From JABHIE01 sp964584805 (lineage in GTDB: Bacteria > Planctomycetota > UBA1135): a DNA stretch of 64,000 nt. The stretch lies in the NCBI GenBank assembly GCA_964584805.1, contig CAZPAY010000004.1, positions 84,421-148,420 on the forward strand. Reading direction: 5' to 3'. Of the stretch, positions 26,436 to 34,734 are shown in pieces. Under the pieces are notes generated by a model, which worked only from the letters and a program-made list of their open reading frames with translations, was not told the origin of the DNA and did no database searches. Both the position numbers and the translations under genes were made by a program. The first letter of the stretch is position 1. Every line of letters starts with the position of its first letter.

Positions 26436-27617
26436 ATGTCAGAAGTCTTCATCGTGTCCGCATGCCGGACGGCCATTGCTAAATTCCAGGGCTCTTTTGC
26501 CCGTTTGCGCGCTCCAGAAATGGGCGCATTTGCTATTTCTGAGGCACTCACCCGTGCGGGTCTCGATGGCGTACAGATTGATGAGGTCATTATGGGCAAT
26601 GTATTGCAGGCCGGCGTGGGCCAAAACCCCGCGCGTCAGGCGATGCGCTTTGCCGGTTTGCCCGATGAGATTTCGCCGTTTACAGTGAACAAGGTTTGCG
26701 GCTCAGGGCTGAAATGCGTCAACTTGGCGGCTCAGTCCATCAAGGCCGGTGACAACCGCGTCGTTGTAGCGGGTGGCATGGAATCGATGTCGCTCGCTCC
26801 ATATATTTTGCCCGCCGCTCGTACGGGTGCGCGCTTGGGTGATTCCAAGATGGTCGATGCCATGGTTTGGGACGGTTTGTGGGATGTCTATTCCAATCAG
26901 CATATGGGCTTGACTGGCGAGTTGGTCGCCGACAAATATGGAATTACACGCGAAATGCAAGATGAGTATTCGGCTCAGTCTCACCAAAAAGCTGCGGCCG
27001 CATGGGAGGCCGGCAAGTTTGATGCGGAGACTTTTGATGTCGCCGTCAAGCAGCGCCGTAAAGATGATTTGATCGTGCGTAAAGATGAGGGCTGCCGTGG
27101 CGAAACTACCGCTGAGTCGCTCGGCAAATTGCGCGCCGCATTTAAGAAAGATGGCACGGTTACGGCGGGTAACGCATCGCAAATTTCTGATGGTGCTTCC
27201 GCGCTTGTCATCGCGTCCGGCGAAGCCGTTGAGGCATTGGGCTTGAATCCGTTGGCACGCATCACTGGCTACGCTTCCGGCGGTATGGCTCCTGAGATGG
27301 TGATGATGGCTCCTAAGGCTGCCATCGAAAACCTTGAGGCCAAGACCGGCTTCTCACGCCACGGCTACGACTTGTTTGAAATTAATGAAGCCTTCGCTTC
27401 GGGCGCTTGCGCATTAGTGCAAGAGCTTGGTTTAGATGCCAATAAAGTCAATGTCAACGGCGGCGCGATCGCATTGGGTCACCCTATCGGTGGTTCGGGT
27501 GCACGCATTTTGACCACCTTGATTTACGCATTGAAAGACCGCGGCCTCAAGACCGGTTGCGCCACACTTTGCCTTGGTGGCGGTAATGCCGTGGCCACTT
27601 CCATTGAGCTTGTTTAG
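26436..27617 (+). CDS. Acetyl-CoA C-acetyltransferase (thiolase)
   Basis: 393 residues, the usual length for a degradative/biosynthetic thiolase tetramer subunit. Three active-site motifs are present: VNKVCGSGLKCV (acyl-accepting Cys near 90), NGGAIALGHPIGGSGARI (His) and ATLCLGGGNAVA (second Cys). It condenses two acetyl-CoA to acetoacetyl-CoA or cleaves it. It is followed 35 bp later by 3-hydroxybutyryl-CoA dehydrogenase, giving the first two steps of the C4 acyl-CoA (butyrate/PHB/leucine-type) route. The acyl-CoA dehydrogenase genes further downstream fit the same metabolism. Confidence 0.95.
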   Translation: MSEVFIVSACRTAIAKFQGSFARLRAPEMGAFAISEALTRAGLDGVQIDEVIMGNVLQAGVGQNPARQAMRFAGLPDEISPFTVNKVCGSGLKCVNLAAQSIKAGDNRVVVAGGMESMSLAPYILPAARTGARLGDSKMVDAMVWDGLWDVYSNQHMGLTGELVADKYGITREMQDEYSAQSHQKAAAAWEAGKFDAETFDVAVKQRRKDDLIVRKDEGCRGETTAESLGKLRAAFKKDGTVTAGNASQISDGASALVIASGEAVEALGLNPLARITGYASGGMAPEMVMMAPKAAIENLEAKTGFSRHGYDLFEINEAFASGACALVQELGLDANKVNVNGGAIALGHPIGGSGARILTTLIYALKDRGLKTGCATLCLGGGNAVATSIELV

Positions 27618-27652
27618 TTCTTTTCTTCCCTAGAAATCAATCCCCGAAAACC

Positions 27653-28510
27653 ATGACTGAAACTCTCACAGCCGCCGTAATCGGCGCAGGCACGATGGGC
27701 AATGGCATTGCTCAAACATTCGCAATGAAGGGCCATACGGTGCGCCTTATCGACATTGCCGCCGAGCCACTTGAGCGTGGATTGGCCAACATTCGCAAGT
27801 CTCTCGACCGCTTCGTCAAGAAAGAAAAAATGACGCAAGAGCAGACCGATGAGATTTTTGCACGCATCACCGGCGTTGGCTCGATTGAAAAGGGCGTCGT
27901 CGATTGCGACATCGTCATCGAGGCCGTTTTTGAAAAACTTGAAGTCAAACACGCCATTTTTGGTGAGCTCGATAAGTTTGCACCGAAGCATGCCATCCTT
28001 GCGAGTAACACTTCGTCGATTTCGATTACAAAAATCGCTGCCGTGACGAGCCGCCCCGAGTTAGTCGTGGGTATGCACTTTATGAACCCAGTGCCGCTGA
28101 TGAAACTTGTTGAGCTCATCAAAGGTGAGCGCACGAGCGATGAGGTCGTTGCCCGCACCAAGGCGATTGCTGAAGACTTAGGCAAGACGGTTGGCGTTGC
28201 CGAGGATTACGCTGGTTTCATTGCAAACCGTTTGCTGATGCCGATGATTAATGAGGCCGCGTTCTCGCTTTACGAGAGTTGCGCGACGGCTGAAGATATT
28301 GACATCATTATGAAGTTGGGCATGAATCATCCGATGGGTCCTTTGACTCTTGCTGACTTCATTGGCCTTGATATTTGTGTCGATATTCTCGATTACATGC
28401 TTGAGCAAACGGGCGATCCTAAATTCCGTTGCTGCCCATTGCTTCGTCGCATGGTGGTTGCCGGCAAGTTGGGGCGGAAGTCAGGCGAAGGGTTTTACTC
28501 TTATTCTTGA
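27653..28510 (+). CDS. 3-hydroxybutyryl-CoA dehydrogenase
   Basis: 285 residues, the typical length. The N-terminal Rossmann fold is AAVIGAGTMGNGIAQTFAMKGHTVRLIDI. The catalytic His lies in VGMHFMNPVPLMKLVELI, and the Glu partner motif is DYAGFIANRLLMPMINEAAF, with GMNHPMGPLTLADFIGLD near the end. It reduces acetoacetyl-CoA to 3-hydroxybutyryl-CoA or runs in reverse, using NAD(P)H. It is probably in an operon with the thiolase gene upstream. Eleven bases after its stop begins the truncated sigma-54 activator gene. Confidence 0.95.
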   Translation: MTETLTAAVIGAGTMGNGIAQTFAMKGHTVRLIDIAAEPLERGLANIRKSLDRFVKKEKMTQEQTDEIFARITGVGSIEKGVVDCDIVIEAVFEKLEVKHAIFGELDKFAPKHAILASNTSSISITKIAAVTSRPELVVGMHFMNPVPLMKLVELIKGERTSDEVVARTKAIAEDLGKTVGVAEDYAGFIANRLLMPMINEAAFSLYESCATAEDIDIIMKLGMNHPMGPLTLADFIGLDICVDILDYMLEQTGDPKFRCCPLLRRMVVAGKLGRKSGEGFYSYS

Positions 28511-28521
28511 TTGTTGAGTTG

Positions 28522-28711
28522 ATGTCGGAGTCGGTCGGCGAGTATTTCCGTCCGGCGCTCAGACATTCGCCAGAGGGGGGCAGCGGCTATGCCGACCTCA
28601 TCGGCACGAGCGATAAGATGCAGCGGGTTTACGAGTTTATCGAACGGATCGGGCCGACCAACACCAATGTGCTTATTACTGGTGAAAGTGGCACAGGAAA
28701 AGAGCTGGTGG
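28522..28711 (+). CDS. Sigma-54-dependent activator, AAA+ domain fragment (3' truncated by gap)
   Basis: About 63 residues before the run of Ns. After a short N-terminus (MSESVGEYFRP) comes the start of the sigma-54 interaction domain: ADLIGTSDKMQRVYEFIERIG and the Walker A motif GESGTGKELV. The known family continues with AIH and later GAFTGA, all of which would lie in or beyond the gap. The sequence after the Ns shows no homology to this domain in any frame. The gene is truncated by an assembly gap rather than shown to be a pseudogene. There is no sensor domain of normal length before the AAA+ core, so it would be a short-type activator. A start at 28429 would overlap the dehydrogenase gene. 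Confidence 0.75.
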
Positions 28712-28721
28712 NNNNNNNNNN
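28712..28721. other. Assembly gap (10 N)
   Basis: Ten ambiguous bases inside the AAA+ coding region. The true distance spanned is unknown, because such runs are often placeholders at scaffold joins. Genes on the two sides may not be physically adjacent in the genome. From here to 28911 I see no gene. Confidence 0.95.
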
Positions 28722-28742
28722 GGCTTCTTCTTTCGGGCGTCT

Positions 28743-28770
28743 GGGGGGGCGTCGTTTCCGGCGCCCCCCC
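28743..28770. repeat. G-run/C-run inverted repeat next to gap
   Basis: GGGGGGGCG (28743-28751) is exactly complementary to CGCCCCCCC (28762-28770) around a 10-base loop, and the C-run extends to 28773. Its composition is unlike the surroundings. It may be a real hairpin that stopped the assembly or an artefact of the join. Confidence 0.6.
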
Positions 28771-28911
28771 CCCTCTGTACGAAACTCGCGGCGGAGGCCC
28801 GACCCTTGGCTCGACAGATATAGGCATCGACTATGCAAAGAATGACAGAGATTAGATAAGATACAACCACCCACGGTCGTGGCGTCTACACCCCTAAATT
28901 CCTCCAGAAAC

Positions 28912-29869
28912 ATGACTTCTGTCTACATCGCCGATACCGGCTTTTTCCTTCCTGAGCGCACTTTGACCAAACGATGAGTCGTGCAAAATGGTCGATACCA
29001 CACATGAGTGGATTGAATCGCGTGTCGGGATTCGTGAGCGTCGCATCGCTGACGATGAGCACAATACGAGTGCTTTGGCGGCTTTCGCTGTGGAAGATTC
29101 GCTTGAGCGCGCGGGTTGGGACAAAAACGATCTCGACTTGTTTGTTTGTGCGACCTCCACGCCAGATAGCTTGATTCCAGCGACGGCCTCTTGGAGTTGT
29201 CAGCGGATGGGGCTCCACCCATTGCCGGCATTCGATATCAATGCGGCTTGCTCAGGTTTTGTTTACGGCATGGGTGTTGCGCGCGCGATGATGTTGACGG
29301 GTGATTTCAATAAGGTCGCTTTTGTGACGGCTGAAAAATACACGCGCGTCACCGATTACACGGATCGCGCTTCTTGCATTTTCTTTGGTGACTCAGCCGG
29401 CTCGTTGTTGTTAACGAAAGAAAAGCCTGCAAAAGGCGGTTGGGAAGTCATCGATACCAGCATGAAAAATTTCAACGATGGTGCCGATGTGGTGACCACT
29501 GAAATTGGTGGTTTCTTTTGGCAAGATGGGCCGCGCGTTAAGAATTACGCTTTGCGTGCTTTTGAAGAGAGTGCCGTCTTGATGCTGCAAAAGCATGGCG
29601 TTGAGGTCGATGACCTTAAGGCTTTCGTTGCGCACCAGGCTAACTTGCGCGTTTTGCAGACGGTTTGCGATATGGTTGGCGTCCATGAGAGCCAGCACTG
29701 GCACAACGTTGAGATATGCGGCAATCAGGGCGCGGCGGGTTCAGCGACGACTTTTTGCATGGGCAACGCTGAGCATCAGGGCACTTACAAAGAGGGTGAT
29801 TACATCCTCGTGACGACTTTTGGTTCGGGTTTCACTTCGGGCAGTGCGCTCTTGCGCTGGGCTGAATAG
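28912..29869 (+). CDS. FabH-like 3-oxoacyl-ACP/acyl-CoA synthase III, single-base frameshift
   Basis: The natural start appears to be ATG 28912 (MTSVYIADTGFFLPERTLT); this frame hits TGA at 28975-28977. Dropping one A from the AAA at 28969-28971 restores T-N-D-E and joins directly to MVDTTHEWIESRVGIRERR, giving 318 residues. An alternative start in the downstream frame is ATG 28988. Catalytic residues are present: Cys in INAACSGFVYG, His in FVAHQANLRVL and Asn in CGNQGAAGS. Family enzymes condense acetyl-CoA or another acyl-CoA with malonyl-ACP or a second acyl-CoA. In this acyl-CoA cluster a role in starter-unit or C4 metabolism is inferred. Since it lies 190 bases from an assembly gap, a base-calling error is likelier than a true pseudogene. 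Confidence 0.8.
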
Positions 29870-29892
29870 CGCGGTTTTCGTATCCTCGGCCC

Positions 29893-30885
29893 GTGAAAAA
29901 ATACGTCCTTGATTCATTTGGCGGGCCGCAAGTCCTCCAGGTCGCCGATCACCCGACGCCTGATTGCCCCGACGACGGTTATTTGGTCGAGACGCGTGCC
30001 GTTGGCTTGAATTTTGCCGAGACGGTTGAGCGCCGCGGTGAATACGGCAAAGACATGCAGTGCCCTTTTGAAATTGGGAAAGAGGCGGCGGGCGTGGTTG
30101 TTGCTGCCGGGTCAGAGACTTCTCGCTTCAAAGTGGGCGACGAAGTTATCGTGATTAAATTCAGCAATGGTTGCTACAGCGAAATCATTGTCGCCCGTGC
30201 GCCTCAAATGCTTGAGCCGCCGCGTGGCCTCAATTGGAAAGAGCGGGCCGCTTTCGCGAATACTTTTGGCACGGCTTGGTTTGCACTCATGGAAGTCGCC
30301 CGCGTGCGCGCTGGCGATTCGGCTCTTGTTCAGGCCGCCGCCGGTGGGGTCGGCACGGCAACGGTCGCCCTCGCCAAAGCGCTGGCCATGGGCCCAATCA
30401 TCGGGACGGCAGGCACCGACGAAAAATGCGAGCTCGTCGAGCACCTCGGTGCCACAGCCTGCGTTAATTACACCACGCATGACTTTCGCGAAAAAATCCG
30501 CGAGCTCACCGATGGGCTGGGCGTTGATTATTGCCTCGAGTCCGTCGGAGGTGAGGTCTACGACCGCTCTCTCGAAATGCTCGCCCCGCTCGGCCGCATG
30601 GTCATCATTGGCTTTAGTTCAATTCGCGAAAACTATGCGGAAGTCATCCCAAGACTGCACCCGCTGGCCGTCTTCCACCGTTCTATTACGGTGGGCGGGC
30701 TCAATGTCGACAACATCAAGTATCACCATCGCCGCGGGAATTGGCGCGAGTTAGTCGATTTTGCTGAAAAGCATGATTTGCGGCCACATATCGGCAATGT
30801 CTTTGATTTCAGCGATGCCGCGAGCGCTCATGCCTGTCTTGAGGGGCGTAATAGCGTCGGCAAGGTAGTCCTTTCGCTCGACTGA
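29893..30885 (+). CDS. Zinc-independent MDR oxidoreductase (NADPH:quinone reductase/enoyl reductase-like)
   Basis: 330 residues from a GTG start 23 bp after the synthase stop. An MDR N-terminal GroES-like domain (GFAETVERRGEYG-type region reading LNFAETVERRGEYG) is followed by IGKEAAGVVVAAG. The Rossmann domain has VQAAAGGVGTATVALAKALA and LGATACVNYTTHDF. The zinc-binding Cys/His set of alcohol dehydrogenases is absent, placing it with quinone oxidoreductases and 2-enoyl reductases that use NADPH. Its position in an acyl-CoA cluster suggests an enoyl-CoA or enoyl-thioester reductase, but this is inference. The gene is cytoplasmic and about 120 bp from the next gene. Confidence 0.85.
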   Translation: MKKYVLDSFGGPQVLQVADHPTPDCPDDGYLVETRAVGLNFAETVERRGEYGKDMQCPFEIGKEAAGVVVAAGSETSRFKVGDEVIVIKFSNGCYSEIIVARAPQMLEPPRGLNWKERAAFANTFGTAWFALMEVARVRAGDSALVQAAAGGVGTATVALAKALAMGPIIGTAGTDEKCELVEHLGATACVNYTTHDFREKIRELTDGLGVDYCLESVGGEVYDRSLEMLAPLGRMVIIGFSSIRENYAEVIPRLHPLAVFHRSITVGGLNVDNIKYHHRRGNWRELVDFAEKHDLRPHIGNVFDFSDAASAHACLEGRNSVGKVVLSLD

Positions 30886-31006
30886 TTTCTGTAAGGCGCC
30901 TTTGACGGGGCTGCTACGCGTGAGCGAGCGACAGATATAGACAGAAACAAATCCAAACGCCAATGGCTTGGGTAGAATATTGCCAACCATAGGGTTAAAT
31001 AAGACC

Positions 31007-32146
31007 ATGAACTTCAAACTTACCGAAGAACACGAGATGATTCGTGAATCTGCTGCCGAATTTGCGCAGCGCGAGTTGGCTCCCCACGCTGCACAGTGGG
31101 ATGCTGACGAGTCCTTTTCCTGGGAAGCCTTTCAAGCCGCGGGCGAGGATGGCCTGCTCGGTCTGACTACGCCGGAAGAATATGGCGGCTCAGGCCTAGG
31201 CAATTTACACGCTTCCCTCATGCTCGAAGAAATCAATCGAGTTGAGCCAGGCATGGGTGGGACGATTTCCGTCCACATGTCGCTGGCCTGTGCTTTTTTG
31301 GGTAAAAACGGTACCGATGCGCAGAAAGAGAAGTATCTGCCTAAACTCGCTGCGGGTGAGTGGCTGGGTGCTTCCGCTTTGACCGAGCCACAGGCTGGTT
31401 CCGATGCTGCGAGTATCAAATGCGCGGCTGAAAAGGTCGATGGTGGCTGGAAATTGACCGGCACCAAATCTTGGATTACATCTGGCTCATACGCGCAACT
31501 CTTTGTCGTGTATGCGGTTACAGACCCCTCCGCGCCAGCAGGCCGCGGGATTACTTGTTTCTTGGTTGAAAAAGACTTTGATGGATTCTCCGTCGGCAAG
31601 AAAGAGAAAAAGATGGGTGTTCGTTCGAGTACGACGACTGAAATTTTGCTTGATGGCGTTTTTGTGCCTGATGAAAACATTGTCGGTGAGGTCAATCGAG
31701 GTTTCCCTTTGGCCCTGGCTGCACTTGACGGTGGTCGGATTGGTATCGCATCACAGGCTTTGGGGATTCACCGTGCTTGTCTTGAAGATTCTGTCAAATA
31801 CGCGAGCGAGCGTGAGCAATTCGGCAAGCCGATCAACCGGTTTCAAGTTGTGGCTTTTAAGTTGGCCGACATGGCGACCGAGCTTGAGGCTGCCCGTTTG
31901 TTGGTTCATCAAGCCGCATGGTTGCGCGACGAGGGCCTGCCCTGCACCAAAGAGTGCTCGATGGCCAAACTTTTTGCCGCGCGCGTTTGCAATAAGGCCG
32001 CGCAAGATGCCGTCCAGATTCATGGTGGTGCGGGTTACACCAAAGATTTTGCCGTTGAGCGTTATTACCGCGATGCGCGGATTACTGAGATTTACGAGGG
32101 CGCCACTGATGTGCAGCGTATCGTGATTTCGCGTAGTTTGGGCTAA
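31007..32146 (+). CDS. Acyl-CoA dehydrogenase, first copy
   Basis: 379 residues from the ATG at 31007 (MNFKLTEEHEMI); an upstream in-frame ATG adds an unrelated 13-residue tail. All ACAD landmarks are present: FAD/substrate motif ASALTEPQAGSDAAS, the mid-domain KSWITSG, the helical domain REQFGKPINRFQVVAFKLADM and the late IYEGATDVQRIVISRSL, whose Glu is the usual catalytic base of short/medium-chain enzymes. It oxidises an acyl-CoA to the 2-enoyl-CoA, passing electrons to ETF (genes not in window). Chain length is not decidable. It is 12 bp before the meaB gene. Confidence 0.93.
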   Translation: MNFKLTEEHEMIRESAAEFAQRELAPHAAQWDADESFSWEAFQAAGEDGLLGLTTPEEYGGSGLGNLHASLMLEEINRVEPGMGGTISVHMSLACAFLGKNGTDAQKEKYLPKLAAGEWLGASALTEPQAGSDAASIKCAAEKVDGGWKLTGTKSWITSGSYAQLFVVYAVTDPSAPAGRGITCFLVEKDFDGFSVGKKEKKMGVRSSTTTEILLDGVFVPDENIVGEVNRGFPLALAALDGGRIGIASQALGIHRACLEDSVKYASEREQFGKPINRFQVVAFKLADMATELEAARLLVHQAAWLRDEGLPCTKECSMAKLFAARVCNKAAQDAVQIHGGAGYTKDFAVERYYRDARITEIYEGATDVQRIVISRSLG

Positions 32147-32158
32147 CGACTCGCCGCG

Positions 32159-33133
32159 ATGAATCCAACGCCGCGCGCCGAACCGACTGTTGCCGAGCTC
32201 CTTGAGGGCTTTGGCGCGGGGCGGATTGGCTCATTGGCGCGTGCGATTTCTTGGGTCGAAGATGACTGCGGGCACGCGGGTGAATTGCTTGATGCTCTTT
32301 ATGAACAAACGGGGCGTGCCTGGCGCACGGGCTTGACCGGCCCTCCGGGTGCGGGTAAATCGACCTTGACTGACGCTTTAGTGCGTCATTGGGCTGGGCA
32401 GGATCGCCGAGCGGCTTTGATTGCCGTTGACCCATCGAGCCCATTTACAGGCGGCGCACTTTTGGGCGACCGCGTGCGCATGGATCAGTCTCTGCTTGAC
32501 GCCGGTGTTTATGTGCGTTCGATGGCCAATCGCGGTTCATTGGGCGGCATGGCTTTGGCAACGGGTGCGGCTGCGGATTTGTGTGATGCTTTTGGTTTTC
32601 CAGAAGTCGTCCTTGAGACCGTGGGCGTGGGGCAGGCCGAGGTTGATGTCATGAGTGCCACCGATGTCGCGGTTGTGGTTTTGACTCCTCAAAGCGGCGA
32701 TGGCATCCAAGCCATGAAGGCTGGTTTGATGGAAGTGGGCGATTTGTTCGTCGTGAATAAATCAGATTGTGAGGGCGCAGACCGCTTGAAACACGAGATT
32801 GAAGGCATTCTTGATTTGCGTCAATCTCCTGGGCTTCTTCCTGAGGTCGTGACTTGCTCGGCCAAAACGGGCGACGGCGTGGCACAAGTGGCTGATGCGA
32901 TTGAGCGCCGGCGTGTGGCCATGCGAAAAGATGGCTTGCTCGAAGCGCGACGGAATGACCGCGCATTTGCGCGTATTCGGCGTTTAGTTGATGGCGGCGT
33001 GCGTGCTCAACTCTGGGCAAACGCAAATTTAGGCGTGATGGCGCGTGCGGCTTTGGCCGACGGAGGCCGTCCTGATGCGATTGCTGGGCAATTGCTTGCT
33101 GATGTCTTAAAAAAAACAGAGGTTTCCGCATGA
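32159..33133 (+). CDS. meaB: MeaB-type GTPase, chaperone of B12-dependent acyl-CoA mutase
   Basis: 324 residues. G-domain motifs: Walker A GLTGPPGAGKSTLTDAL, the family-specific IAVDPSSPFTGGALLGDRVRM, LETVGVGQAEVDV and VNKSD (G4, NKxD). MeaB/ArgK proteins protect and reload adenosylcobalamin on methylmalonyl-CoA mutase, using GTP hydrolysis as a gate. The N-terminal helix AEPTVAELLEGFGAGRIGSLARAISW is typical. The stop overlaps the next start (ATGA), and the next gene encodes a B12-binding mutase subunit, its direct client. The length is normal for the family. Confidence 0.95.
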   Translation: MNPTPRAEPTVAELLEGFGAGRIGSLARAISWVEDDCGHAGELLDALYEQTGRAWRTGLTGPPGAGKSTLTDALVRHWAGQDRRAALIAVDPSSPFTGGALLGDRVRMDQSLLDAGVYVRSMANRGSLGGMALATGAAADLCDAFGFPEVVLETVGVGQAEVDVMSATDVAVVVLTPQSGDGIQAMKAGLMEVGDLFVVNKSDCEGADRLKHEIEGILDLRQSPGLLPEVVTCSAKTGDGVAQVADAIERRRVAMRKDGLLEARRNDRAFARIRRLVDGGVRAQLWANANLGVMARAALADGGRPDAIAGQLLADVLKKTEVSA

Positions 33134-33540
33134 GTGATTCCAAAATGAGCAAACGACTTCGTATTTTGGTGGCCAAGCCTGGGCTTGATGGCCATGACCG
33201 CGGCGCCAAGGTGGTGGCCGCGTCTTTGCGCGACCGCGGCTTTGAGGTGATTTACACCGGCTTGCACCGCACGCCCGTCCAGATTGTCGACGCTGCTGAG
33301 CAAGAAGATGTCGATGTCATTGGCCTGAGCATTTTGTCGGGCTCGCACATGGAGCTTTTGCCTCGGGTGCGTCAATTGTTGGTCGAGCGTGGGCTTGGCC
33401 ATGTCTTGCTTGTTGCGGGGGGCATTATCCCCGCCGACGATGCCACCAGTCTAGAGGCTGATGGTTTCGCCAAAATTTTCGGCCCTGGTACAGCGACCGG
33501 CGCCATCGCAGATTACCTTGAGGCACAATTCGCCTCCTAA
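33130..33540 (+). CDS. B12-binding small subunit of an acyl-CoA mutase
   Basis: 136 residues, a stand-alone cobalamin-binding domain. RILVAKPGLDGHDRGAKVV contains the D-x-H-x-x-G motif whose His coordinates cobalt, followed by IGLSILSGSHMELLP and LVAGGIIPADDA, the remaining base-off binding motifs. This corresponds to the C-terminal domain of methylmalonyl-CoA mutase or to the small subunit of isobutyryl-CoA or 2-hydroxyisobutyryl-CoA mutases. The large catalytic TIM-barrel subunit is not in the window. It overlaps meaB by 4 bp and is 9 bp from the next acyl-CoA dehydrogenase. The substrate (methylmalonyl, isobutyryl or other) cannot be assigned. Confidence 0.93.
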   Translation: MSDSKMSKRLRILVAKPGLDGHDRGAKVVAASLRDRGFEVIYTGLHRTPVQIVDAAEQEDVDVIGLSILSGSHMELLPRVRQLLVERGLGHVLLVAGGIIPADDATSLEADGFAKIFGPGTATGAIADYLEAQFAS

Positions 33541-33549
33541 GAAATAGTC

Positions 33550-34728
33550 ATGACAGACATCCTTACTAACTTTGACCTCACCGAAGAGCAGCAGATGATG
33601 CGCGAAATGGTGCAGGCTTTCGCCAAAGAGGTCGTTGCGCCTGCCGCGCAAGAGGCCGATGAGCTTGCCAAACTGAATGAAAATGTTTGGGCGCAGATGG
33701 TCGAAAACGGCTTGGTTGGCATCCCTTTCGAAGACGAGCCCTGGGGTGGCGCTGGCATGGACAATTTGTCTTACGCAATCGCTGTCGAGGAGATTTCGCG
33801 CGTTTGCGGCTCGACGGGTTTGACACTGGCTGCGCACACTTCGCTTGGCACTTGGCCGATTTACGCTTTCGGTAGTGATGAGCTCAAAGCAAAATATCTG
33901 CGTGGGTTGTGCGAGGGCGAATACATGGGCGCTTACGGTTTGACCGAGCCTAATGCCGGCTCTGATTCGGCCGGCACGCAGACCACCGGCGTTTTAGACG
34001 GCGACCATTGGGTGGTGAGTGGGCAGAAATGCTTCATTACCAATGGCTCCTATGCCAAGCCGTTTATCTTGACGGTGCAAACCGATAAGTCGAAAGGTTC
34101 GAAAGGCATCATCGCGATGGTTGCAGATCGCGACATGGACGGCTTCACCATCGAAAAGGGTGAGCAAAAGCTCGGGACGCGCGGTTCTGACTGGACCAAT
34201 CTTTACTTTGATGAGTGCCGCATCCCTGTCGAAAATGTTTTGGGTAAGCCTGGCGAGGGTTTCTCGACATTTATGAAAACGCTAGAGGGTGGCCGCATCT
34301 CGATTGGAGCGATGGGCTTGGGTATTGCGCAAGGTGCTTTAGATGAAGCCACAAAATACGCGCTTGAGCGCGAGCAGTTTGGCAAGCCTTTGGCGCATCA
34401 TCAAGCGGTTGCGTTCAAGTTGGCGGATATGCAGACTGAGATTGCGGCTGCCCGGCACTTGGTGTATCACTCGGCGCGTTTGAAAGATGCGCACCGCCCT
34501 TATGGGGTCGAGGCTGCAATGGGTAAGTATTACTCCAGTGAGGTTGCGATGCGTGCGACTTATGAAGCCATTCAAATCTTTGGCGGCAATGGTTATTCAC
34601 GTGAGTATCCGGTTGAGCGGATGTACCGCGATGCCAAGTTGTGCACGATTGGCGAGGGCACGAGCGAGGTGCAAAAAATCATCATCTCGCGCGATTTGAT
34701 TAAGACGATGTCGCGGCAGTTGGGCTAG
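33550..34728 (+). CDS. Acyl-CoA dehydrogenase, second copy
   Basis: 392 residues. Motifs parallel the first copy but are clearly diverged: GAYGLTEPNAGSDSAG, KCFITNGSYAKPF, LEREQFGKPLAHHQAVAFKLADM, and the late IGEGTSEVQKIIISRDL with the catalytic-base-position Glu. The N-terminus begins FDLTEEQQMMREMVQAFAKEVVAP. Both acyl-CoA dehydrogenases flank the meaB/B12-subunit pair, so they probably act on substrate and product sides of one pathway, for example branched-chain or C4 acyl-CoAs. That pathway link is inference from gene order. Confidence 0.93.
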   Translation: MTDILTNFDLTEEQQMMREMVQAFAKEVVAPAAQEADELAKLNENVWAQMVENGLVGIPFEDEPWGGAGMDNLSYAIAVEEISRVCGSTGLTLAAHTSLGTWPIYAFGSDELKAKYLRGLCEGEYMGAYGLTEPNAGSDSAGTQTTGVLDGDHWVVSGQKCFITNGSYAKPFILTVQTDKSKGSKGIIAMVADRDMDGFTIEKGEQKLGTRGSDWTNLYFDECRIPVENVLGKPGEGFSTFMKTLEGGRISIGAMGLGIAQGALDEATKYALEREQFGKPLAHHQAVAFKLADMQTEIAAARHLVYHSARLKDAHRPYGVEAAMGKYYSSEVAMRATYEAIQIFGGNGYSREYPVERMYRDAKLCTIGEGTSEVQKIIISRDLIKTMSRQLG

Positions 34729-34734
34729 TTGTTT

